This document shows, in pieces, positions 52,299-61,026 of a stretch of DNA of 64,000 bases. How positions within the stretch are numbered: position 1 is the stretch's first letter; every line of letters begins with the position of its first letter. A model generated the notes under the pieces. That model searched no databases. It had not been told where the DNA came from and saw nothing but the letters and a program-made list of their open reading frames with translations. The stretch is from JAGTVB01 sp049282355 (GTDB taxonomy: Bacteria; Pseudomonadota; Gammaproteobacteria; HK1), in NCBI GenBank assembly GCA_049282355.1, contig JBAPTW010000108.1, forward strand, positions 62,001-126,000, read 5' to 3'. Both the position numbers and the translations under genes were made by a program.

Positions 52299-53621
52299 TT
52301 ACCACCGTCGCTCAAATCGCTTACGCAGATATACGGCCAGGGCATTCATCATGATGAGAAATCCTAACAGCACCATGATAGCGGCCGCCGTCTTCTCCAC
52401 GAAGGCGCGCTCTGGACTGTCCGCCCAGAGATAAATTTGTACCGGCAGCACGGTGCCCGGATCGAGCGGCCCACCGGGCACGTCGACGATGAAAGCCACC
52501 ATGCCGATCATCAGCAATGGCGCCGTCTCTCCCAGTGCCTGAGCCATCCCGATAATGGTTCCCGTCAGCATACCTGGCATGGCCAAGGGCAGCACGTGAT
52601 GGCCCACCATCTGCATCTTTGAAGCCCCCATACCCAATGCTGCCTCCCGAATAGAAGGCGGGACGGATTTGAGCGCCGCGCGGCTGGCGATAATGATGGT
52701 GGGGAGCGTCATCAGGGCCAACACCAGACCGCCTACCAGAGGCACCGAGCGCGGCAGCCCAAAGAAATTAATAAAAATTGCGAGCCCTAGCAGACCAAAA
52801 ACGATGGAGGGAACCGCTGCCAAATTGTTGATATTGACCTCGATGAGATCGGTCCAACGGTTCTTCGGCGCAAATTCCTCCAGGTAGACGGCGGTTCCCA
52901 CCCCGAGGGGAAAAGCCAGGCTTAAGGTAACCAGCAAAGTGTACACTGAGCCCATTACCGCACCCCAGATACCGGCCAGCTCCGGCTGCCGAGAATCGCC
53001 GTTGACAAAAAACAGCGTATTGAATCGCGTCTCGAGCTTTTTGCGCGCCATGAGTTGGTCGATCCACGCGATCTGCTGGTCGCTAACCCGGCGCTCGTTT
53101 TCGGGCAGATGCCGATCGATGTGACCCTTGACCAGCATGTCCACGTCGTCTGAGGTTGGCACCCAGATCGTTTCGCTGGTACCGATGAGCTCCGGATTCT
53201 GCATGACCTTTCTTCGCAGCTCGAATCCTGCCCCTGCGCTCACGATCTTGTAGAGCTCGCGCAGCTCTCGGCGTTTGCTGACTTGCGGAAAATAGTGACG
53301 CAAGGTCGACCGAACCAACGCGGCATAATTTGCACGGGAAAGGGTCTTCGGGGCAAGAGTACCTTGCGGATCGATTTCCTCAGGATCAAAATAAATATCG
53401 AGCTTTACATAAGTCTGCTGAAAAGCGGGTAAACCGGTGGCAACGATGCTGGTCAGCAGAAATAGCAAAAACGTTAAGCCCAGAAGGATGGCGACCAAGC
53501 CGTACAGCCGAAAGCGCCGCTCCGCGCGGTGCCGACCTGCCAAGCCCTGGCGCATGATCCGGGTGGCGGAATTACTCTCGGCCGCCCCGGGGGAAGACGC
53601 CTGACCGGCAGAATTACTCAT
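52299..53621 (-). CDS. pstA: Phosphate ABC transporter permease PstA
   Basis: About 440 residues from ATG 53621 (MSNSAGQASSPG), overlapping the pstC stop by 8 bp; the ATG at 53657 would overlap further. First helix at about 45-67, a long periplasmic insert (about 70-220) and a BPD_transp_1 permease core with EAALGMGASKMQMVGHHVLPLAMPGMLTGT (EAA loop). The large form of PstA is known in several gammaproteobacteria. Confidence 0.95.
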   Translation of the reverse strand: MSNSAGQASSPGAAESNSATRIMRQGLAGRHRAERRFRLYGLVAILLGLTFLLFLLTSIVATGLPAFQQTYVKLDIYFDPEEIDPQGTLAPKTLSRANYAALVRSTLRHYFPQVSKRRELRELYKIVSAGAGFELRRKVMQNPELIGTSETIWVPTSDDVDMLVKGHIDRHLPENERRVSDQQIAWIDQLMARKKLETRFNTLFFVNGDSRQPELAGIWGAVMGSVYTLLVTLSLAFPLGVGTAVYLEEFAPKNRWTDLIEVNINNLAAVPSIVFGLLGLAIFINFFGLPRSVPLVGGLVLALMTLPTIIIASRAALKSVPPSIREAALGMGASKMQMVGHHVLPLAMPGMLTGTIIGMAQALGETAPLLMIGMVAFIVDVPGGPLDPGTVLPVQIYLWADSPERAFVEKTAAAIMVLLGFLIMMNALAVYLRKRFERRW

Positions 53622-55011
53622 ACTGTTCTCGGTATTTTCTGACGACGTGTAGCGCAATCACGTTGAGGACCAGGGTAATCAAAAACAGCACCAAGCCAAG
53701 CGCAAACGCTGCCAGCGTTTTCGGGCTATCAAACTCCTGGTCCCCGGTCAGCAAGGTCACGATCTGCACCGTTACAGTGGTCACCGCCTCCAGTGGATTG
53801 GCCGTCAGATTGGCGGCTAGCCCCGCTGCCATGACGACGATCATGGTCTCACCAATGGCCCGCGAGACCGCCAGCAAAATCCCCCCGACGATCCCCGGTA
53901 GCGCCGCGGGCAGAATGACATACTTGATGGTTTCAGAGTGGGTACTGCCAAGCGCATAGGATCCATCGCGCATCGCCTGGGGCACCGCATTGATGACATC
54001 GTCGGAGAGTGAGGAGACAAACGGGATAATCATGATGCCCATGACCATCCCGGCTGCCAACGCACTTTCGGAGGCAACGCTAAGGCCGACGGAGGTACCC
54101 GCCTCGCGAATGAGCGGCGCCACCGTCAACGCCGCGAAGAACCCGTAAACCACGGTGGGGATGCCCGCCAGGATCTCCAGCAGGGGCTTTGCCACCGCCC
54201 GGAACTTGCGGTTGGCATACTCCGAAAGGTAGAGGGCGGACATCAGGCCGATGGGAACCGCCACCACCATGGCAATGGCAGAAATGAGCATGGTGCCAGC
54301 AAACAGAGGAACGGTCCCGAAAGCCCCCGAGGAGCCCACCTGATCGGCTCGAATGGCAGTCTGCGGACTCCAGTGCAATCCGAAGAGAAACTCCGTCACC
54401 GGCACCGCCTGAAAGAAACGTATGGCCTCGAACAGCACCGACAAGACGATGCCGAGCGTGGTCAAAATAGCAACAGAGGAGCTCGCGACGAGGAAGATAT
54501 TCACCACGCGCTCGACAGCATTTCGCGCCCGAAACTCTGGCGAGACTGAGCGCCAACCGATAGCGATCCCACCGATAGCAAGCGCCAGCACCACAACCGT
54601 CAGCGCCGCCGAGCTGATCGCCTGCAGCTGCAAGTAGTGGTCGGCAGCCGCCCGCATCGCCGGATCGACCTGACGGGAAACGATGTTTCCGCTAGCCAGG
54701 TTCTTGATGTCATTGACCACCAGATTCAGTCGTGCCTCGGGCAGCGACTGCACCTCGGGCGGAAGATCAGATATGACGAGCTGGGTAATGACCACTGACT
54801 GCAGCGCAATCCACAGTGCCACGAGGATGAGCGCGGGAATGCCGCACCAGAGAGCGGTATAGAACCCGTAATAGCTGGGAAGGGAGTGCAAGCGCTGGCC
54901 GGGCGCGGCCCCGCCGTTGGTGCTCACCGCCAAGGAGCGACGCCGGCCCAATTGATAACCGACAGCCGACAACACGACAAGCACCAGTATCAGCATTGGC
55001 ATTGACAACAA
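53614..55011 (-). CDS. pstC: Phosphate ABC transporter permease PstC
   Basis: 465 residues, large form: an N-terminal membrane helix, then a second at about 50-75, a periplasmic segment, and the permease core (about 245-460) with YALGSTHSETIKYVILPAALPGIVGGILL (EAA-like loop). Couples PstS delivery to translocation. Translationally overlapped with pstA. Confidence 0.95.
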   Translation of the reverse strand: MLSMPMLILVLVVLSAVGYQLGRRRSLAVSTNGGAAPGQRLHSLPSYYGFYTALWCGIPALILVALWIALQSVVITQLVISDLPPEVQSLPEARLNLVVNDIKNLASGNIVSRQVDPAMRAAADHYLQLQAISSAALTVVVLALAIGGIAIGWRSVSPEFRARNAVERVVNIFLVASSSVAILTTLGIVLSVLFEAIRFFQAVPVTEFLFGLHWSPQTAIRADQVGSSGAFGTVPLFAGTMLISAIAMVVAVPIGLMSALYLSEYANRKFRAVAKPLLEILAGIPTVVYGFFAALTVAPLIREAGTSVGLSVASESALAAGMVMGIMIIPFVSSLSDDVINAVPQAMRDGSYALGSTHSETIKYVILPAALPGIVGGILLAVSRAIGETMIVVMAAGLAANLTANPLEAVTTVTVQIVTLLTGDQEFDSPKTLAAFALGLVLFLITLVLNVIALHVVRKYREQYE

Positions 55012-55131
55012 AGCTTTACCTCGTGTGACCTTGATGTGAAGTACTTATTCTGGCTCGTCAGCCGTAAAGCGTATGGCGATGCCCTGGGCTACTGGACCAG
55101 CAGCATCACCCCCGCCCCATCAAGACGAAAA

Positions 55132-56193
55132 TCAATTGCCACTCTCAAGGTCTAGGTTTTCCAGATCGGCAACGCGCTTGGCCACCTGTTCGCGCTCTTC
55201 GTCAGACAGGGGGATCAAGCCCCGGTCCGCAAGATAGCCCTCGGGACCCCAGGCCTGATCGCTGGTCCATTCTTCCAGATACTCGGGAATGCCGGGAATG
55301 ACGCTGACATGGGCTTTCTTGACATAGAAATACAAAGGCCGCGAGATGGGATAGTCGCCGCTGGCGATAGCATCAAACTCCGGCTCGACACCGTCAATCT
55401 TCGTCCCTTGGATCTTGTCGGTATTTTGATCCAGGAAACTGAAACCAAAAATGCCGAAGGCCTTCTGATTCGCCCGCAGTTTCTGCACGATCAGGTTGTC
55501 GTTTTCACCCGCTTCCACATAGGCGCCGTCCTCTCGCATGGTATGGCAAACCTGCTTGAATTTGTCCTCATCGCTTTCCTTCATGGCTTTGATGAAGTCA
55601 AACGTGTTACATCCCCCTTCCATGGCAAGCTCAGCAAACGCGTCCCGGGTTCCGGAGGTCGGCGGTGGGCCGAGTACCTCGATGCGGTAATCCGGGAGAT
55701 CGGGATTCACGTCCTTCCACGTCTTGTAAGGATTGGAGACGAGCTTCTCACCGCCCTTCGGGTCGGGCACCTTTTTCGCGAGCGCTAAGTAGATATCCCG
55801 CAGCGACATGGAAACTTGCGGTGCGGCCTTATCGTTCGCCACAACGATACCGTCATAGCCGATCTTCACCTCGGTGATCTCTTTCACTCCCTTTTTGTCG
55901 CAGGTCTTTACTTCGGACTCTTTGATGCGCCGCGATGAATTCGTGATATCGGGATGCTCAACACCAACGCCGGCACAGAAGAGCTTGAGGCCGCCGCCGG
56001 AACCGGTGGACTCGATCTTGGGCGTTGGGAAGTCGGTGGTCTTACCGAAGCGCTCGGCCACCACGGTGGCAAACGGATAAACCGTGGACGAGCCAACGAT
56101 GTAGATGTAGTCGCGGCCGGCCTGGGCATTAACACCCGAAGCAACCGCAAAGGTCGCGGCAAGAGCCGCCAAGCCAGTGAACTTTCTAAACAC
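55132..56193 (-). CDS. pstS: Phosphate-binding periplasmic protein PstS
   Basis: 353 residues with signal peptide (cleavage after about ...SGVNAQA). Ligand-binding motif YIVGSSTVYPFATVVAERFG and STGSGGGLKLFC are PstS-like, as is GPPPTSGTRDAFAELAMEGGC. Slightly longer than E. coli PstS, with an acidic C-terminal tail. First gene of the pst operon; a Pho-box-like pair lies about 165 bp upstream. Confidence 0.96.
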   Translation of the reverse strand: MFRKFTGLAALAATFAVASGVNAQAGRDYIYIVGSSTVYPFATVVAERFGKTTDFPTPKIESTGSGGGLKLFCAGVGVEHPDITNSSRRIKESEVKTCDKKGVKEITEVKIGYDGIVVANDKAAPQVSMSLRDIYLALAKKVPDPKGGEKLVSNPYKTWKDVNPDLPDYRIEVLGPPPTSGTRDAFAELAMEGGCNTFDFIKAMKESDEDKFKQVCHTMREDGAYVEAGENDNLIVQKLRANQKAFGIFGFSFLDQNTDKIQGTKIDGVEPEFDAIASGDYPISRPLYFYVKKAHVSVIPGIPEYLEEWTSDQAWGPEGYLADRGLIPLSDEEREQVAKRVADLENLDLESGN

Positions 56194-56345
56194 GGAAATC
56201 TCCTTTTCGTGCGTCAGGTACGGTCAATGCTCGTTTTAAACCGCCGATTGAATCTGAAACGACCCCTCGCCTTTCGCTATGGTGCGGTACTGGATAAGGC
56301 GGGGCAGTCGATAGATACCTCCTGCCGTTTTCTCCTCACGCCGGA

Positions 56346-56379
56346 ATTCTTGCACGAAATTGTGACAATATTGTGAAAC
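56346..56379 (-). promoter_or_regulatory. Pho box and -10 upstream of pstS
   Basis: Minus-strand half-sites GTTTCAC (56373-56379) and TTGTCAC (56362-56368) are 4 bp apart. AAGAAT (56346-56351) lies 10 bp further and matches the -10 in 4 of 6. It would give a leader of about 150 nt. Confidence 0.6.
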
Positions 56380-56465
56380 CGGCAATCACTCACCCCAATA
56401 AGGTCCCAGCCGGCAGTCATCCGGTGAAGTTAGCGCGTGCACGGAGTGTGGTTTAGAGGAGGGTC

Positions 56466-56490
56466 GTCGTTTTTTGAAATAGCTTCTCAG
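56466..56490 (-). repeat. MITE-like repeat, solo right end
   Basis: GTCGTTTTTTGAAATAGCTTCTCA resembles the terminal 20 bp of the family. Weak on its own. Confidence 0.35.
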
Positions 56491-56627
56491 CAGCCCGACA
56501 TGGCGTCGGTGGAACGCTGAGCAATGCTAGCAAGGCCGACGAAGCCGGTTCCAGCGTCCGAGCCGCTGGAGTAAAGCGCGGTTGGTAAGACCCGATTCTA
56601 TTTATTCTTGCCCTACTGTGGGCCTAC

Positions 56628-57458
56628 TCAAGCCTGAATGAAATCCTTGTTCACCCAGCCTCGGATGGCAATATCCACCTGATACCAACCGTCTCGCTCG
56701 TCCAGGATATTGACCAATGTGCCGCGGGACAGGGGTGGGGCGATGGTGACGGCAGCACGCGTTGGACGGGAGCGAATGTTGAGCTTGGAGACGGCAACCA
56801 AACCCCGCGGCAACACTCGCTCGGCTTTGGGCTCCTCCATCGCACCGTCTTCGGCGCGTTCCTCAGCTAGCAATCGTTGGCGCAACTTGTCCAGTGGGAA
56901 AGCAGGCCCCGGATCGCTTTTTCTTCCGGGAGAGATCTCCTCATGGCCCACAATCGAGGTAATAGGATAATGGGCTATGAGAGTCTCGCAAAGGGCCTCA
57001 ACCTGGCCGATCTGTGCTTCTGTGTATCGATGCCAGGGGGCAAGCACCGATTCATTGCGGTGGACTGCTTCGATGACGTCATCGAGCGGGTAATCCCGAC
57101 CGAACCAGGCGGTGAATCGGGGGCCGGTCTGCTGTAACCGACCGGCGTTATCGATCTCGATGCCGACAGCATATCGGTTCAAGCCTGACCGGCCCCGGAA
57201 GCTGCTGCGCCCCGCATGCCAGGCGATGCGCTGAAATGGCACCAGCTGCGTAATGGAGCCGTCGCGCCCCACGACCACATGCGCCGAGGCCTTGCAAGCT
57301 GGGTCGGACAGCGTGCGGACCGCCGATTCGACAGAGCCGCCCGCGGTATAGTGGATGACGATGGTATCCGGATGGCCTGCCTCGAAAACGCCGCCCTGGT
57401 TCGGAGACTCGCTAAAATCGATGCCATCGCCGCTTAGCAAATGTTGCTTGATGCGCAT
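56628..57458 (-). CDS. N-acetylmuramoyl-L-alanine amidase with SH3 domain
   Basis: 276 residues from ATG 57458 (MRIKQHLLSGDG). Amidase_2 domain (about 30-185) with zinc-ligand regions TIVIHYTAGG, HVVVGRDG...IAWHAGRSSF and IVGHEEISPGRKSDPGPAFP. C-terminal SH3-like domain from about 215 (LNIRSRPTRAAVTIAPPLSRGTLVNILDERDGWYQVDI). No signal peptide seen, as expected of an endolysin released by a holin. It follows the holin gene with an 11-bp gap. Confidence 0.88.
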   Translation of the reverse strand: MRIKQHLLSGDGIDFSESPNQGGVFEAGHPDTIVIHYTAGGSVESAVRTLSDPACKASAHVVVGRDGSITQLVPFQRIAWHAGRSSFRGRSGLNRYAVGIEIDNAGRLQQTGPRFTAWFGRDYPLDDVIEAVHRNESVLAPWHRYTEAQIGQVEALCETLIAHYPITSIVGHEEISPGRKSDPGPAFPLDKLRQRLLAEERAEDGAMEEPKAERVLPRGLVAVSKLNIRSRPTRAAVTIAPPLSRGTLVNILDERDGWYQVDIAIRGWVNKDFIQA

Positions 57459-57469
57459 CGCGGCACTCC

Positions 57470-57967
57470 TCAACCTTTGGCCAGCTCATCGCCAAATAGG
57501 CGGCTGGCGGGACTACCGGTAGCCACATGCGTGAAACGATTGTGGGCTCCCATCCTTTCCAGTGAACGCCCCACACTCCAGGTGGCCACGATGCCGGACC
57601 ATCCCCACCAGAACTCAGAGGGAAGCTCCAGCGGCGCCACCTCGGCACCCGAAAGCCAGGCGAGGGCAGGCACCAAGCCGTAATTAAAGAAAATAAACCC
57701 AAGACCAGCATAGACAACGGTTGGCCGGGCACGCTTGGTGAAGCTGTCACCTTGCTCAAGCTCGGCGACGAGAATTCTCTCCTTCGCCTCGAGCTCTGAG
57801 CGCAGCGTTTGTTCGATTTCGGAGTCGCGCCGTTGCAGCAAAGCCTCGAGCTCCAGCTTGAACTGCTGCTTTTCTTCAGCGCTCAAGTGGAAGTTGTCGA
57901 CCACATTGCCGACCTGTTCCACCAGTGAGCCGAGGCTACCGGAGAAAATGCGAGAAAACCAACTCAT
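57470..57967 (-). CDS. 3TM-type holin
   Basis: 165 residues. The N-terminal amphipathic part (MSWFSRIFSGSLGSLVEQV) and a coiled coil (about 35-70) are followed by a membrane region RARPTVVYAGLGFIFFNYGLVPALAWLSG and a second hydrophobic segment FWWGWSGIVATWSVGRSLE. It resembles 3TM/GTA-type holins. Paired with the amidase it forms a lysis cassette, but no capsid, terminase or tail genes are nearby. Confidence 0.78.
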   Translation of the reverse strand: MSWFSRIFSGSLGSLVEQVGNVVDNFHLSAEEKQQFKLELEALLQRRDSEIEQTLRSELEAKERILVAELEQGDSFTKRARPTVVYAGLGFIFFNYGLVPALAWLSGAEVAPLELPSEFWWGWSGIVATWSVGRSLERMGAHNRFTHVATGSPASRLFGDELAKG

Positions 57968-58390
57968 GTCGAACCCTCCTCGCGGGGTCTAGTGCCCGCT
58001 GATACCATAGAGCAAGCAACTTGCCACCGGCCGAGAGCCACACAAGGCCATCGAAAGTTTATTGTTATCAGTCAGTTACTGTCGCAGCACAGGTACAATA
58101 AGCGGCCGCAGGCTAAGCCAGCACCGTTGCATCCGGTGGGTCTGCCACATTCGAAAGGCAAATGGGTATGATGGTCGTTTCGTCAGGATGATCTTTCAGA
58201 GGGTAGACCGTACTCCGACTCTTTAGGCTGCCTGAAGGGAGGAGATAAAAACGTGCTAAACGATAACCGTAGCCGAAAAATGCAACGGCATGCTCATGAG
58301 CATCTACACTTTACCAGAGAGAAAGAAAACAAAACTGGTACCTAGCTCAAGCCGGCGAGCCGGTCTGCTCGACTAGCAGGATGAGGAGAC
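57968..58390. other. 423-bp gap upstream of the holin gene
   Basis: No gene recognised. The ribosome site GATGAGGAG of the small membrane protein is at its right end. No promoter could be assigned with confidence. Confidence 0.3.
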
Positions 58391-58555
58391 ATGAAAACGC
58401 TATTTGCATTGGGCCTGCTGCTCATCATGGTGCAGGTTGCCGTGCTGATCGTGTTGCACAGGCGGCGGCAACGTTTTCGACAGGAGCGGGAAAAATTCCT
58501 GACGGAATTGGATGGCTTGGAACAGCAACGCACTACATCCACTGGCAACGAGTAG
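58391..58555 (+). CDS. Small bitopic membrane protein
   Basis: 54 residues, short enough to be missed by length filters. One membrane helix (LFALGLLLIMVQVAVLIVLH, about 4-23), then a basic stop-transfer (RRRQRFRQEREK) and a hydrophilic tail. A strong GAGGAG site sits 5 bp before the ATG. Family unknown. Confidence 0.6.
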   Translation: MKTLFALGLLLIMVQVAVLIVLHRRRQRFRQEREKFLTELDGLEQQRTTSTGNE

Positions 58556-58651
58556 CAGGAGGTGAGGCGCTCAAGAAGATACCGGCTGCGACAGAATCGC
58601 TGCCGGCCTTGGACTTTTCCGAAGAGCTCGAGATGGCAGAGAAGCAGTTCC

Positions 58652-59158
58652 CTATTTCTTTAGCTTTTCCATCATGTTTCTCGTCTCCTCCAAACTAGCC
58701 ATGACGCGCTGATTGATAGTCGTCACCGCTTCGGTATTCGACTTTACTGTGATTTCCGCCACCTCGCGCATGTTTTCGAGCATTTTTTCGAGGACTTGGC
58801 GGAGGATCTCACCTTGCTTCGCCGCGACTTTCTTGGGATCGCTCTCCGAGCCAAGTCCTTTGAGGGTGCCTGAAGCCTCTTCCATGGTCTGCTGTAGGAT
58901 CTCCCCTTGGCGGCTCATGATCATCTGGGCGTTTTCCAAAACGCGCTTGTTAGCAGCGGCCAAAGCATCCACGCTTTCTCGCGTGCTCTCCAGCAATGCC
59001 TGACCCCCGGGCAGCTGGTATTGGCTGAACGTTTTGGTCAGCTGCTCCATCAACTGAGTGGGATAGAGCTCGGCCATGGTCTTGGCCAGCTCCCCAAACG
59101 GCATCATGGGTTTTGTGTCGCCGCGCTGAGGAATTTCGGATGCGGATTTCTCAATCAT
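58652..59158 (-). CDS. Phasin-family protein
   Basis: 168 residues, almost wholly helical. AKTMAELYPTQLMEQLTKTFSQYQLPGGQALLESTRESVDALAAANKRVLENAQ and VAEITVKSNTEAVTTINQRVMASLEE are typical phasin segments. Coats PHA granules. Upstream lies a pair of near-identical 12-bp repeats (59186-59209) that could be an operator. Confidence 0.82.
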   Translation of the reverse strand: MIEKSASEIPQRGDTKPMMPFGELAKTMAELYPTQLMEQLTKTFSQYQLPGGQALLESTRESVDALAAANKRVLENAQMIMSRQGEILQQTMEEASGTLKGLGSESDPKKVAAKQGEILRQVLEKMLENMREVAEITVKSNTEAVTTINQRVMASLEETRNMMEKLKK

Positions 59159-59185
59159 GATAGTTACCTCCCCCTTAACTAAATT

Positions 59186-59209
59186 CGAACGTTAACCCGA
59201 ATGTTAACC
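59186..59209. promoter_or_regulatory. Tandem 12-bp repeats before the phasin gene
   Basis: CGAACGTTAACC (59186-59197) and CGAATGTTAACC (59198-59209) differ at one position and each contains the palindrome GTTAAC. They begin 28 bp before the phasin start, a fitting place for a repressor or activator site. Confidence 0.4.
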
Positions 59210-59424
59210 GAAGGCTTCCTGGAGCCTACGGCTACGGAGTTTCAAAAAAAAGATTCTAAGACATGAAACGGTACACATTCGCGAAGTGATGTTCATGCAA
59301 AGCGCAGACGATGTCCAGTGCAACAATAGGCGACTTGATTCCCGCGTCCGCGGCACCATTAGCCGCGTTTTCCGCAGCGGGTAACACCTGCGACGTGTTC
59401 AAAAAAACTGATCCGCCGTGCCCG

Positions 59425-60714
59425 CTAGCCGTCGGCGTCCGCCGGTGCCGCCGCGCTCCCCGTCAAACCGGCTTCCTTGTCATAGTAAATGGCCTCGTCC
59501 AAGGCACCCTCGCTCTTGGCGACCAGGCAGGTCACCATGCAGTCGCCCGTCACGTTAGTAGCGGTGCGTAGCATGTCGAGCAGCCGATCGACGCCGATGA
59601 TCAGCGCAATTCCCTCAACAGGCAGCCCAACCTGCCCTAAGACCATGGCGAGCATGATCAAGCCGACCCCCGGAACGCCGGCGGTGCCGATGGAGGCCAG
59701 GGTTGCGGTGAGGATGACGGTGAGATAATCCGCAAAGCCGAGGTCGATACCGTACACTTCCGCAATGAACACGGTGGCAACCCCCTGCATGATGGCGGTT
59801 CCGTCCATGTTGATGGTCGCCCCCAGCGGCACCGTGAAGGCAGCCACAGAGTTGCTCACACCGAGCCGCTCCTCGGTCGTCTTGAGAGTCACCGGGATCG
59901 TCGCATTGCTGCTCGCGGTGCTAAACGCAAACGCCAGCACTGATCGAAGCTTGGCATAAAACACCATCGGATCGAGTCGACCGAGGAGGTAGAGCACGAT
60001 ACTGAAGGTGCCTAAGCTGTGCACCAGCAACGCGCCGATGACCACCAGGAAGTAACCGAGCAAAGGCGCCAGGACATCGGCGCCTTGGGTCGCAAAAGTC
60101 TTGGCGATCAGCGCAAAGACACCGATCGGGGCGAGCTTCATTACCAGATCCACCATGCGCATGATGACGGCGTTGAGATCGTTGAAGAAATTGAGCACAT
60201 GGCGGCCCCCCTCCCCGGCGGCGGCAACCGCCACGCCAAACAAGAGAGCAAAGACGATCACCTGCAGCATTGAGCCATTAGCCATCGCCGCCACCGGGTT
60301 GCTCGGCACCAAATCGATAAGCACCTGTTCCAACGCTGGCGGGGCCTTGAGCTCGATCTCGGCCACCGGTTCGGTGCTCTGGAAACCCTCTCCGGGGGCA
60401 ACCGCGACGGCCAGTGATAACGCGATGCTGATGGCAACGGCGGTGGTGGCGAGATAGAAGAGCACTGCCTTTCCGCCGACGCGCCCGAGGGTGCGCAGAT
60501 CGCCAAGGGCAGTCACGCCGCCCACCAGCGAGACAAACACCAGGGGCACCACCATCATTTTCAGCGCCGAGACAAACATCGCGCCGACCACCTCGAACAG
60601 GCCGTTTACGATGACGCTCTGCACCCATGCCATGTCGGCCGCTGTGAGGTGGATCAGCACCCCCAGCGCAGCACCCGCCACCATAGCCATCAGGATCTGT
60701 GTTGTCAGGGTCAT
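59425..60714 (-). CDS. Dicarboxylate/amino acid:cation symporter
   Basis: 429 residues, DAACS family (GltP/DctA type). Family motifs include the serine-rich re-entrant loop AFSTASSNATIPVT (about 265-278), the following VPLGATINMDGTAIMQGV (NMDGT) and ASIGTAGVPGVGLIMLAMVL. Eight-helix-plus-hairpin topology. Imports dicarboxylates or glutamate with sodium or protons. Next to phasin, but no direct link is shown. Confidence 0.93.
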   Translation of the reverse strand: MTLTTQILMAMVAGAALGVLIHLTAADMAWVQSVIVNGLFEVVGAMFVSALKMMVVPLVFVSLVGGVTALGDLRTLGRVGGKAVLFYLATTAVAISIALSLAVAVAPGEGFQSTEPVAEIELKAPPALEQVLIDLVPSNPVAAMANGSMLQVIVFALLFGVAVAAAGEGGRHVLNFFNDLNAVIMRMVDLVMKLAPIGVFALIAKTFATQGADVLAPLLGYFLVVIGALLVHSLGTFSIVLYLLGRLDPMVFYAKLRSVLAFAFSTASSNATIPVTLKTTEERLGVSNSVAAFTVPLGATINMDGTAIMQGVATVFIAEVYGIDLGFADYLTVILTATLASIGTAGVPGVGLIMLAMVLGQVGLPVEGIALIIGVDRLLDMLRTATNVTGDCMVTCLVAKSEGALDEAIYYDKEAGLTGSAAAPADADG

Positions 60715-61026
60715 GGTTGCTGCTGTCCTCTAGGGCGGATCATACCTGCCCTGCCCCCGGCGTTATCCGCCTTCGGTTTCGCGTACAGCCGAACTCTACA
60801 CGATAGTCAATCGGAGTGTCAGGTGCCGGTCGGTAACACAAACATGCTGTCTCGCCGTCGAGCTAGAAGCGAAGATGCGCCGCTACACTTACGCCCAACC
60901 GGGCCTTACAATGGAGAATCGAGTGACACGAAGCAGTCGATTGACGGGGTTTTCTCAGGGCCATTCGGCGTGCCATAACGGCGTTGGCAGCGCCTAGAGT
61001 TAGCACCGCGAGCACGAGTAACAGCC
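60715..61026. other. 312-bp divergent intergenic region
   Basis: Spacer between the symporter and the PaaK-like gene. No motif recognised. Confidence 0.3.

Larger units (their letters stand above)
56194..56627. other. 434-bp pstS upstream region
   Basis: Contains the Pho-box-like site at 56346-56379 and a solo repeat end at about 56466-56490. Nothing coding seen; the amidase gene ends at 56628. Confidence 0.45.

Noticed and set aside
2204..56490. CRISPR array or REP elements
   Set aside because: Copies are dispersed singly, about 140 bp with inverted ends and internal deletions, not short units regularly spaced, and longer than REP palindromes.
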